A stretch of 5,738 bases of DNA, from NCBI GenBank assembly GCA_937950105.1, contig CALFEM010000297.1, forward strand, positions 1-5,738, read 5' to 3'. Position 1 is the first letter of the stretch. Every line of letters starts with the position of its first letter. Below are positions 1-5,370 of the stretch, one piece after another. A program made the translations under genes and the position numbers. The stretch is from an uncultured Alphaproteobacteria bacterium (lineage in GTDB: Bacteria; Pseudomonadota; Alphaproteobacteria; Rhizobiales; Hyphomicrobiaceae). Below the pieces are notes generated by a model. The model saw only the letters and a list, made by a program, of their open reading frames with translations, ran no database searches and was not told the DNA's origin.

Positions 1-136
1 CGTGGCTCTCATCGCCGCGCTGTTCGGCTTCGGCGGCGTCGCCGGAACAGCCATGGAAGGCGCCCGCATCCTGTTCTGGGTCGCGATCATCCTGTTCGTC
101 GTCTCGATCGTCGTGAATTTCCTGAGACGGGCCTGA
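1..136 (+). CDS. DUF1328 family small membrane protein (3' end only)
   Basis: The open frame enters from the left edge (first full codon at base 2) and stops at TGA 134-136, giving the last 44 residues of a protein. The visible part starts [20 protein letters not shown] and continues into a hydrophobic helix (about residues 22-40 of the fragment) ending in NFLRRA. This pattern, a helix ending in ALFGFGG, a short small-residue turn, then a second helix, is that of the DUF1328/YtjA family, whose members are about 55 aa with two membrane helices, so only about ten N-terminal residues and the start codon are missing. Function is unknown; members are small inner-membrane proteins often seen beside stress genes such as csbD. 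The promoter lies outside the window. A 98-base gap separates it from the next gene on the same strand, so co-transcription is possible but not shown. Confidence 0.85.
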   Translation, partial: VALIAALFGFGGVAGTAMEGARILFWVAIILFVVSIVVNFLRRA

Positions 137-234
137 CGCTCGTCGCCCATCGGCGGCCGCACTTGCGACGCACGTTTCCGAGCCTGGCGCCGCAAGGTGT
201 CGGGCTCGACTCGTAGCAGGTAAGGGGAACCGAC

Positions 235-1671
235 ATGAGCCGCCACGACGAGGTGCCCGCGACGATCAGATCAGGTCCGCCGGCGCGATCGCCCGCGGAG
301 GTCCGCGGGCGCCTCATTCTTCTGTCGCTCGGTCTGCTGCTGCCGACGCTGTCGCTGGTGCCGCTCGGTGGCCTCTATCTTTGGGACAGGGGCTGGTTGC
401 TCTGGTGGGCGCTGGCGGCGCTGTCCGCCGTCGGGTTGATCGTCTTCCTCGAGCGGCGCCTGATCTGGCCGGCGAGCCGGACCGTGCCGCCGGGAGAGGC
501 GTTGACCCAGCAGACTCAAACCTATTCCCCGCGTGAGGAAGCCGCTTGGCGCGATGTGCTCGACATCGCGCAACGGATCGAGCCGGACAAGCTCGACTCG
601 CAGCAGGCGGTCATCGATCTGGGCCTCTCGACGGTCGAGACCGTCGCGCGCCGACTGCATCCGGAGAAGGACGATCCGCTCTGGCAGTTCACGATGCCGG
701 AAGCGCTCGCGATCTCGGAGCGCGTCAGCCGGCGTCTGGCCGGCTTTGTCACGACCCACATTCCGTTCGGCGACCGACTGACACTGGCGAATTTCTTCAC
801 CGTCTATCGCTGGCGCGGCGCACTTGGCGTCGCCGAGAAAGCCTATGACGTCTGGCGCATCCTGCGCCTGGCCAACCCCGTCACTGCGGCCACCAACGAA
901 GCCCGCGAGCGCCTGTCGCGGGCCATGCTCCAGTACGGCAAGGAGCATGTCACGCGCCAGCTTGCCGCCGGATTCGTCGAGGAGGTCGGACGCGCGGCGA
1001 TCGATCTCTACGGCGGAAGGCTGCGGGTCGTGGGTGCACCCTCGGTTGCCATCGGCAACGGCGCCGCGGGCACGGTGGATGGCACTTCCGGTGCCACGGC
1101 CCTCGAGGTGCTGATCCTCGCCCGATCGGCCACGGCGGGAGCGACGCTCGCCGCCGATCTCGAACAACTCGCAGGCGGCAGAGCGGCGCCTGGACTGGCA
1201 GTGCGCGTCATCGTCGGCTCGACCGAGCCTGATGCTGCCGTCGACGAAGCGGTTGCGGCGCTCGACAGCGCCGACCTCGTATTGTGGCTGATCGGAGACG
1301 AAACGGAGCGGAGCCATGCCGCGCTATCGACGTTTGCCGGTAAACTCGCCGCATCGGCCGATCGCCTGCCGCCCGTCATCGTAGCCGTTGCCGCGCAAGC
1401 CCGCGCCGCGCCGCCGCTTCCGCGACCACTCGAGGTACGCAAGACGGTGGTCGTCGATCTCGAAGCCGAGAATGGCGAAGCACGGCAGCTCGATCTGGCG
1501 GCGCTGCTGGCATCGGTCGAGCATGCCGCGCGTCGCGTTCATCACGTTCGCATGCTTCAGCGCAGCAAATCCGACGGTTCGTGGATCCTCGGCGCCCGCC
1601 AGGCGGCGTCCGCCGCCTTCAACCTCGCTCGCTCTGCCGTCCGCCGACGCGACGGCACCTCCGATACGTGA
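235..1671 (+). CDS. Inner-membrane protein with degenerate GTPase-like C-terminal domain
   Basis: 478 aa. ATG 235 is preceded by AAGGGG (222-227) at good spacing. Residues 26-49 and 55-72 are two membrane helices with a very short turn, followed by a cytoplasmic helical region (about 95-260) with the stretches TLANFFTVYRWRGALGVAEK and NEARERLSRAMLQYGKEHVT. This architecture (two helices, conserved helical block with 'YRWRG...AYDVWR', then a Ras-like domain) resembles proteobacterial membrane GTPases annotated 'GTPase domain-containing', related to the YcjX/DUF697 neighbourhood. Here the C-terminal part (about 289-445) keeps the alternating strand/helix pattern, including ALDSADLVLWLIGDETE, but the expected P-loop GxxxxGK[S/T] is replaced by ARSATAGATLAADL (296-309), no DxxG is present around 322-330, and no NKxD is seen near 381-390. 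I infer a non-nucleotide-binding pseudo-GTPase, possibly a scaffold. A flexible Gly/Ala/Ser linker occupies about 268-288. No EcfG-type site lies directly upstream, so it may be read with the DUF1328 gene. The coding call is firm; the domain call is by eye. Confidence 0.75.
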   Translation: MSRHDEVPATIRSGPPARSPAEVRGRLILLSLGLLLPTLSLVPLGGLYLWDRGWLLWWALAALSAVGLIVFLERRLIWPASRTVPPGEALTQQTQTYSPREEAAWRDVLDIAQRIEPDKLDSQQAVIDLGLSTVETVARRLHPEKDDPLWQFTMPEALAISERVSRRLAGFVTTHIPFGDRLTLANFFTVYRWRGALGVAEKAYDVWRILRLANPVTAATNEARERLSRAMLQYGKEHVTRQLAAGFVEEVGRAAIDLYGGRLRVVGAPSVAIGNGAAGTVDGTSGATALEVLILARSATAGATLAADLEQLAGGRAAPGLAVRVIVGSTEPDAAVDEAVAALDSADLVLWLIGDETERSHAALSTFAGKLAASADRLPPVIVAVAAQARAAPPLPRPLEVRKTVVVDLEAENGEARQLDLAALLASVEHAARRVHHVRMLQRSKSDGSWILGARQAASAAFNLARSAVRRRDGTSDT

Positions 1672-1700
1672 GCGTCGCAGTGTTTCGGTGTTTCGACGCT
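1671..1700. repeat. Inverted repeat enclosing a tandem 8-bp repeat
   Basis: AGCGTCG (1671-1677) and CGACGCT (1694-1700) are perfect inverted copies. Between them, and running into the right arm, GTGTTTCG occurs twice back to back (1680-1687 and 1688-1695). The element begins on the last base of the preceding stop codon and ends 7 bases before the -35 motif of the promoter at 1708. It could be a weak hairpin closing the upstream transcript, but there is no T-run after it, or a protein-binding site upstream of the promoter. The sequence shows the repeats; the role is inference. Confidence 0.5.
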
Positions 1701-1707
1701 GCTCCGC

Positions 1708-1732
1708 GGAACCAGCGGACTATCTCCGCGTT
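1708..1732 (+). promoter_or_regulatory. EcfG-type (general stress sigma factor) promoter
   Basis: GGAAC at 1708-1712 (followed by C), a 16-base spacer, and CGTT at 1729-1732. This is an exact match to the GGAAC-N16/17-CGTT signature described for alphaproteobacterial EcfG/SigT sigma factors, which are released by the PhyR-NepR partner switch under general stress. Transcription would start near 1740, giving a leader of about 35 bases before the ATG at 1775, with GGAG at 1762-1765 as ribosome-binding site. It would drive the ElaB/YqjD-like gene and probably the next one. The match and position are seen; use by EcfG is inferred. Confidence 0.75.
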
Positions 1733-1774
1733 GTGCAGCCACGAGACACCCACCCAACAACGGAGAATACACCC

Positions 1775-2080
1775 ATGGCTCAGTCCACACCTTCGATGCG
1801 TCAGGCTGATTCGCTGGCGGGCTCGATCGCCAACGACGTCGCCGACAAGGCGTCCGAGTACGCCGGCAAGGCCGGGCAGCAGATCGACCGGGCCATGGAC
1901 AGCGCCTCGCGTACCGCTCGCGACGTCGCCGATCAGACGCGTGAGGCCGGTGAGCGCGTGCAGCAGGTCGCTGGCAATTTGCGCGGCGCAGTCGACAAGT
2001 CCGTTCGCGAACAGCCTATGGCGACGCTTGCCGTTGCCGCCGCTCTCGGCTTCGTCGTCGGCGCGCTGTGGAAATCGTAA
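1775..2080 (+). CDS. ElaB/YqjD-like (DUF883-type) tail-anchored membrane protein
   Basis: 101 aa. I chose ATG 1775 because GGAG (1762-1765) lies 9 bases upstream and because the protein from here has the family shape; the same frame is open much further upstream but only as a shadow of the preceding gene. Residues 1-75 are a long, charged, Ala-rich amphipathic helix without prolines after position 6 (ADKASEYAGKAGQQIDRAMD and similar), followed by REQPMATLAVAAALGFVVGA and the end LWKS: a single C-terminal membrane helix (about 81-99) with a GxxxG-like glycine spacing. ElaB, YqjD and YgaM of E. coli share this layout; they are stationary-phase inner-membrane proteins reported to bind ribosomes through the N-terminal part. 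It follows an EcfG-type promoter, in keeping with stress induction, and lies 61 bases before a second membrane-protein gene, as yqjD precedes yqjE in E. coli. Family assignment is by layout and C-terminal motif; sequence identity to E. coli is low. Confidence 0.78.
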   Translation: MAQSTPSMRQADSLAGSIANDVADKASEYAGKAGQQIDRAMDSASRTARDVADQTREAGERVQQVAGNLRGAVDKSVREQPMATLAVAAALGFVVGALWKS

Positions 2081-2141
2081 GCGCCACGCACTACGAGCCG
2101 CTCACGCGCGGCACCTGACATCACCAAGCGGGAGGGCACCC

Positions 2142-2681
2142 ATGTTCCAAGCCATCATCAATCGCGCGCAGTCGGCGATCAACGATGCGGTCGCCAGCGC
2201 TGCAACGCGCGCACTTATGGCGGTGCCCTTCCTGCTCGCTGCCGGCTTCGGCGTGGCCGCTCTGTATCTGCGCCTTGCGCGTGAGTACGGCGCGGAGACG
2301 GCCACCATGCTCATGGCCGCACTCTGGACCGCGGTAGGTCTCGTTGTCGCTGCCATCCTGGCATCCAGACGCAACGACGATGACACGTCTGGAGCGTCGG
2401 ACGCCGCCTATGAGGACAAGCGCAGCGAAACGGCGGCTTCGGGTGACACTGCTCAGCCGACGACGGGGCCAACGCTAGCCTTCTCGGGTGCCGAGAAGGA
2501 TCTCCTTCTCGCGGCATTGACGAGCGCGGCCCCCATCGCCATGCCGCAGCTCGCACGCCTTCTGTTACGGAACCTCCCCCTGATAGCGGTCATCATCGCG
2601 GCGTACTTCGTTCTGACGAGGGCGCCCTCCCCAACCGCGGACGAAGTCGCAGAGCGGATGTCTGCCGCTCCCGCCGAATAG
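2142..2681 (+). CDS. Three-helix membrane protein, holin-superfamily-III/YqjE-like position
   Basis: 179 aa. ATG 2142 follows a strong GGGAGGG (2130-2136) at 5 bases. An amphipathic start (MFQAIINRAQSAINDAVASA) leads into two membrane helices at about 24-45 and 54-74, separated by the short charged loop RLAREYGAET; then a polar, acidic, low-complexity linker (77-112, rich in D, S, T), an amphipathic segment (115-140, EKDLLLAALTSAAPIAMPQL) and a third membrane helix at about 143-159, with a short polar tail. The N-terminal helical hairpin resembles DUF1469/holin-superfamily-III proteins such as YqjE, which in enterobacteria sit directly after yqjD; the third helix and linker are extra. No promoter-like site is seen in the 61-base gap to the ElaB/YqjD-like gene, so the two probably form one operon under the EcfG-type promoter at 1708. 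Function is unknown. I am confident it is a real gene, less so about the family. Confidence 0.72.
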   Translation: MFQAIINRAQSAINDAVASAATRALMAVPFLLAAGFGVAALYLRLAREYGAETATMLMAALWTAVGLVVAAILASRRNDDDTSGASDAAYEDKRSETAASGDTAQPTTGPTLAFSGAEKDLLLAALTSAAPIAMPQLARLLLRNLPLIAVIIAAYFVLTRAPSPTADEVAERMSAAPAE

Positions 2682-2742
2682 GTCTGTTCCTCGAAGTTCT
2701 TCGTCACGCATTTTCCCTCGACGACCTCACGCGGCGATCCGG

Positions 2743-2762
2743 CAACGGTTCGCCGTGTTTTT
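2743..2762 (+). terminator. Possible short intrinsic terminator
   Basis: ACGG (2745-2748), loop TTCG, CCGT (2753-2756), with C2743-G2757 able to extend the stem past a bulged A, followed directly by five T (2758-2762). It lies 61 bases after the stop of the holin-like gene and would close that operon. The stem is short, so efficiency is uncertain. Confidence 0.4.
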
Positions 2763-2805
2763 CATGACGCGCGCCCTTTTACGGAACTGCTTGCGAACTT
2801 TGCGC

Positions 2806-2836
2806 CGACGTCCGCGTTTGTTGCGGTGGGACGTCG
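2806..2836 (+). repeat. Perfect 8-bp inverted repeat in the permease leader
   Basis: CGACGTCC (2806-2813) and GGACGTCG (2829-2836) are exact inverted copies around a 15-base loop. The inner bases CGC/GCG could lengthen the stem through a bulge. There is no T-run after it and it sits 40 bases before the permease start, so it is more likely an operator or a leader hairpin than a terminator. Within 2682-2875 I see no EcfG match: GGAAC at 2783-2787 has no GTT at the right distance. Confidence 0.5.
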
Positions 2837-2837
2837 T

Positions 2838-2854
2838 TGGCCAACGCGTGGCCA
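2838..2854. promoter_or_regulatory. Paired TGGCCA palindromes (operator-like)
   Basis: TGGCCA occurs at 2838-2843 and again at 2849-2854, 11 bp centre to centre, about one helical turn, so that the whole 17-bp block is symmetric apart from its 5-bp centre. It lies between the 2806-2836 hairpin and the ribosome-binding site of the permease. Spacing of one turn is typical of sites contacted on one DNA face, but a restriction-type palindrome by chance in GC-rich DNA is also possible. Confidence 0.3.
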
Positions 2855-2861
2855 CTGCCTC

Positions 2862-2869
2862 GAGGGGAG
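2862..2869 (+). promoter_or_regulatory. Ribosome-binding site fixing the permease start
   Basis: GAGGGGAG lies 6 bases before ATG 2876. The frame is open upstream to a TTG at 2837, but that codon falls within the inverted-repeat region and has no comparable Shine-Dalgarno sequence, so ATG 2876 is the better start. Confidence 0.8.
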
Positions 2870-2875
2870 ACCACT

Positions 2876-4735
2876 ATGCCGATGGTTGCCGGAACGATCC
2901 GAGATGTAGCCGCGGCGCTCGTCATCGCTGCGCTGCTCATCGCCGCGCTCGTCCTCGGCAGCGCCATTCTGATCCCGCTTGCGCTTGCGACGATCCTGTC
3001 GTTCATCCTGGCGCCCATCGTGAAGCGCCTGGCGCGCTGGCGCATTCCGCGCGCCGTAGCCGTCATGATCGTCGTCGCGCTCGCTGTCGCCGGCTTGCTT
3101 GCCGCTTCGGCTGTGTTCAGCGCACAGCTCCTCTCGCTCACCGCCTCGCTCGCGACCTACAAGGACAACCTTGTGCAGAAGGTTCGCATGGTGACCGGAT
3201 CGAATTCGGACGCGAGCATCCTGAAGCGTGCCAGCGAGTCGATCGACGTGCTCGAAAATGCGTTGAAGCACGAGATCGAGAATGGCGGAACCGGCGTGCC
3301 AGCACCGGCCACAGGCGCACCGGCAGGCGTCTCGACGACCGACGGCAAGGGCCAGCCTCAAATCGTCACGCGCAGCGATGGCGCAGGCTACGGCGCTCTC
3401 GGCACGGCCATCGAGGTAGCGGCGAAAGCCGGTCTGACGCTGCTGTTCACGATCTTCCTGCTGATCCAGTTCCGCGACCTGCGCGATCGCATCGTGCGTG
3501 TTGCCGGCGTCTACAACATGACCGCGACGACCGCTGCACTGAGCGACGCCGGCGCCCGGCTTTCGCAACTGTTCCTCTATCAGGCGCTGCTCAACAGCGG
3601 CTTCGGCATCTTCGTCGGCGTCGCTTTGTGGCTGATTGGCGTACCAAATCCGTCGCTGTGGGGCGTTGCGACGGCGGTCATGCGCTTCGTGCCTTTCATC
3701 GGTTCATTCCTCTCCGCGGTGCCGCCGATCCTGCTCGCCGCAGCAGTCGATCCCGGCTGGAGCATGGCGCTCATGACGCTTGCGTTGTTCGTCATCGGCG
3801 ACGTCACCATGGGCCATTTCGTAGAGCCGCTGGTGCTCGGCAAACGCGTCGGCCTTTCGCCGTTCGCGATGGTCGCTGCCGCGAGCTTCTGGACCATGAT
3901 ATGGGGACCGGTCGGTCTCGTGCTGGCGGCGCCGTGGACCATGTCGCTCGTGGTGCTAGGCCAGTACATTCCGCGCCTCGAGTTCCTGAGCATCCTCCTG
4001 GGCGACACGCCGGCACTTTCGCCTGACGAGCAACTCTATCATCGCCTGCTTTCAGACGACGCGATCTCGGCCGCCGAGCAGGTGAGCCCCGACCTCGATG
4101 CCAGTTCTGCCATCGCCGTCGGCGACGGCGTTATCCTGCCGGCACTGCGGCTTGCCGCGCGTGACCATCGCCTCGGCCGCTTCGACGCGGAGCAGGTTGC
4201 CGACATGGCGGTGACGTTCAAGGGCATCGTCGATATGGTGCCGAAGCTGGCAGACGACGGAGCTGAAAGGCCATCGGGTGTCGTGCTCGCGGCGCGCGGC
4301 CCGATCGACGCAATGGCCGCACACTATGCTGCGGCAGCACTTGCGCACGCATCGGGCTGCAGCGTCACGGCACTCGACCAGACGACCGGCTTGATGGCCG
4401 TGACCAGCCTCAAGGAAACCAGCCGCACAGGTGGCCCGGACTGGATCACGATCATCACCGTCGGCGGCACCGAGCCCCGCCATCTCGATTTCCTCGTGCA
4501 ACGCGCCGAGCGCGCATTCCCCAAGGCGCGCATCCTCGTTCTCGACGGTACGCAGATGGCCGACGAGACCGGCGCACCGGCGCGGCGCACCGAAGCGAAC
4601 AAGCCGGTCTGGTGGACGGCGCTTGCCGATATCGGCCGCCTCATCGCGTGCGCGGCGCCGACGCGTGACGTCGTGAGCGAGAACGATCGCGGTCGCATGG
4701 AAAGCCGTGCACGCATCGCCGCCGACACGGCCTGA
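2876..4735 (+). CDS. AI-2E/PerM-family permease with long soluble C-terminal extension
   Basis: 619 aa, against about 350 for typical AI-2E family (PerM, YdiK, TqsA) permeases. Residues 1-380 are the permease: helices at about 12-47 and 58-84, a periplasmic or cytosolic segment (85-175) with a low-complexity Gly/Pro/Ala/Thr insert at 137-160, then helices from 180 to 365. Family signatures are clear: MRFVPFIGSFLSAVPPILLA (269-288), EPLVLGKRVGLSPFAMV (317-333) and WGPVGLVLAAPW (343-354). Members export small molecules or ions; the substrate here cannot be read from sequence. Residues about 384-619 are soluble. An all-helical part (385-460) contains GDGVILPALRLAARDHRLGR, like the cap of cobalamin-binding modules, followed by an alpha/beta part (467-560) with strands GVVLAARG, CSVTALD, DWITIITVGG and ARILVLDG. 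The DxHxxG motif that ligates cobalamin is absent (RGPIDAMAAHYAAAALAH instead). It has its own leader and appears to be monocistronic. Family call firm; cobalamin-like reading of the tail is inference. Confidence 0.88.
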   Translation: MPMVAGTIRDVAAALVIAALLIAALVLGSAILIPLALATILSFILAPIVKRLARWRIPRAVAVMIVVALAVAGLLAASAVFSAQLLSLTASLATYKDNLVQKVRMVTGSNSDASILKRASESIDVLENALKHEIENGGTGVPAPATGAPAGVSTTDGKGQPQIVTRSDGAGYGALGTAIEVAAKAGLTLLFTIFLLIQFRDLRDRIVRVAGVYNMTATTAALSDAGARLSQLFLYQALLNSGFGIFVGVALWLIGVPNPSLWGVATAVMRFVPFIGSFLSAVPPILLAAAVDPGWSMALMTLALFVIGDVTMGHFVEPLVLGKRVGLSPFAMVAAASFWTMIWGPVGLVLAAPWTMSLVVLGQYIPRLEFLSILLGDTPALSPDEQLYHRLLSDDAISAAEQVSPDLDASSAIAVGDGVILPALRLAARDHRLGRFDAEQVADMAVTFKGIVDMVPKLADDGAERPSGVVLAARGPIDAMAAHYAAAALAHASGCSVTALDQTTGLMAVTSLKETSRTGGPDWITIITVGGTEPRHLDFLVQRAERAFPKARILVLDGTQMADETGAPARRTEANKPVWWTALADIGRLIACAAPTRDVVSENDRGRMESRARIAADTA

Positions 4736-4758
4736 ACAGGAGCGCGATGAAAATGCGC

Positions 4759-4781
4759 GATGCTCGGTGCTCGCATCTTTT
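4759..4781 (+). terminator. Weak hairpin with T-run after the permease gene
   Basis: GATGC (4759-4763) and GCATC (4773-4777) pair around a 9-base loop and are followed at once by TTTT (4778-4781). The stem has only five pairs, so at best it is an inefficient terminator for the permease transcript; it ends 13 bases before the next promoter's -35 motif, a sensible place for one. Confidence 0.3.
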
Positions 4782-4794
4782 CTCCTGGCGAGTT

Positions 4795-4819
4795 GGAACC
4801 CGGCAAGAGCAGCGACGTT
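4795..4819 (+). promoter_or_regulatory. EcfG-type promoter of the CsbD gene
   Basis: GGAAC at 4795-4799 (followed by C), 16 bases, CGTT at 4816-4819: the same exact signature and spacing as at 1708-1732. Transcription would start near 4827, leaving a leader of about 73 bases before ATG 4900. CsbD-type genes are classic general-stress genes (sigma-B controlled in Bacillus), and in alphaproteobacteria the equivalent control is through EcfG, so site and gene agree. Confidence 0.78.
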
Positions 4820-4854
4820 ATCGAGGCAAGGCGGAGGCGAGGAAGCCAATGCTC

Positions 4855-4868
4855 GGCGGCAGGCCGCC
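4855..4868 (+). repeat. GC hairpin in the csbD leader
   Basis: GGCGG (4855-4859), loop CAGG, CCGCC (4864-4868): a compact five-pair all-GC stem between the EcfG-type promoter and the ribosome-binding site (GAGG 4889-4892). It could affect message stability or translation, but such hairpins are common by chance in GC-rich DNA. Confidence 0.3.
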
Positions 4869-4899
4869 TTGGATAGGTAACAGGTAGCGAGGTACGACA

Positions 4900-5301
4900 A
4901 TGGCTGGTACGGGCGACAAGATCAAAGGTTACGCCAACGAGGCGATGGGCAACATCAAGCAGGGCGTCGGCAAGCTGGTCGGGTCCGAGAAGATGCAGGT
5001 CGAGGGCAAGGCCCAGGAGATCAAGGGAGAGGCGCAGCAGACCATCGGCACCGTGAAGGACAAGGCTCACGACGCCTACGAGGGTGCCAAGGACAAGGCT
5101 TCGGACGCCTACGACAGCGCCACGCAGTCGTCCACCGCCGACAAGGCCAGCGGCTATGCCAACGAGGCCATGGGCAAGGTGAAGCAGGGCGTCGGCCGCG
5201 TTACCGGCTCGGTCGAGACAGAGGCCGAAGGTCTCGCTCAGGAGGCCAAGGGTGAGGCGCAGAAGGCGCGCGGCGACATCAAGAAGTCGGTCGGCCGCTG
5301 A
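4900..5301 (+). CDS. Tandem-duplicated CsbD family stress protein
   Basis: 133 aa, roughly twice the usual 60-70 of CsbD proteins. ATG 4900 follows GAGG (4889-4892) at 7 bases. Two CsbD units are visible: residues 6-53, starting [20 protein letters not shown], and 81-128, starting [20 protein letters not shown]. They align without gaps, 29 of 48 positions identical, including [16 protein letters not shown] and KGEAQ. The linker (54-80) keeps the same Lys/Asp/Ala helical character ([16 protein letters not shown]). There are no Cys or Trp residues, no signal peptide and no membrane segment; the protein is very hydrophilic, Lys/Glu/Ala/Gly-rich and probably a soluble helical or partly disordered stress protein. 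The biochemical role of CsbD proteins is not established. It has its own EcfG-type promoter (4795-4819) and ends 19 bases before a strong terminator, so it appears to be monocistronic. The gene symbol csbD would fit only by family. Confidence 0.9.
   Translation: MAGTGDKIKGYANEAMGNIKQGVGKLVGSEKMQVEGKAQEIKGEAQQTIGTVKDKAHDAYEGAKDKASDAYDSATQSSTADKASGYANEAMGKVKQGVGRVTGSVETEAEGLAQEAKGEAQKARGDIKKSVGR
4915..5283 (+). repeat. Internal duplication of the CsbD unit
   Basis: 4915-5058 and 5140-5283 encode the two CsbD units, offset by 225 bp. The DNA is also similar but has diverged at many third positions and several residues, so this is an old duplication rather than a recent slippage or assembly artefact. 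Confidence 0.85.
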
Positions 5302-5320
5302 ACTCCCAGCCACAAACGAA

Positions 5321-5357
5321 GAAAGCCCCGGTCACGAGACCGGGGCTTTCGCGTTTT
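5321..5357. terminator. Strong, probably bidirectional intrinsic terminator
   Basis: A perfect 13-bp stem, GAAAGCCCCGGTC (5321-5333) with GACCGGGGCTTTC (5338-5350), closes an ACGA loop and is followed by GCGTTTT (5351-5357). It lies between the stop of the CsbD gene (5301) and the stop of the convergent porin gene (5371). Because the stem ends in A/T pairs on both sides and the left flank reads CTTTCTTCG on the minus strand, it can serve both genes. Confidence 0.88.
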
Positions 5358-5370
5358 CAGAGTGCGACCA

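Noticed and set aside
141..170. CGTCGC/GCGACG inverted repeat after the DUF1328 gene as a terminator
   Set aside because: Six pairs around an 18-base loop with no proper T-run; too weak to call.
226..250. GGAACC at 226-231 as an EcfG -35 element
   Set aside because: It overlaps the ribosome-binding region of the 235 gene and has no CGTT at 16-17 bases downstream.
271..1317. Long minus-strand open frame (348 codons) opposite the pseudo-GTPase gene
   Set aside because: It mirrors the plus-strand codon bias of GC-rich DNA; the product is Arg/Gln/Asp-rich with no hydrophobic core or recognisable motif, whereas the plus-strand product has membrane helices and family features.
2783..2818. GGAAC at 2783 with CGTT at 2815 as an EcfG promoter for the permease
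   Set aside because: The spacing is 27 bases, far outside 16-17.
2837..2875. TTG start giving a 13-residue longer permease
   Set aside because: No good ribosome-binding site before TTG 2837, and the region carries palindromes; ATG 2876 has GAGGGGAG at 6 bases.
2762..3568. Minus-strand open frame (268 codons) opposite the permease
   Set aside because: Arg/Asp/Gln-rich, low-complexity translation complementary to clear transmembrane helices; a shadow frame.
2755..4026. Plus-strand open frame (423 codons) in another frame of the permease
   Set aside because: Translation is almost entirely Arg, Ala and His without structure; shadow of the permease.
4324..5313. Minus-strand open frame (329 codons) across the permease end, the intergenic region and the CsbD gene
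   Set aside because: It crosses two well-supported plus-strand genes and an intergenic promoter; its Leu/Gly repeats are simply the reverse of the Lys/Glu/Gly CsbD codons.
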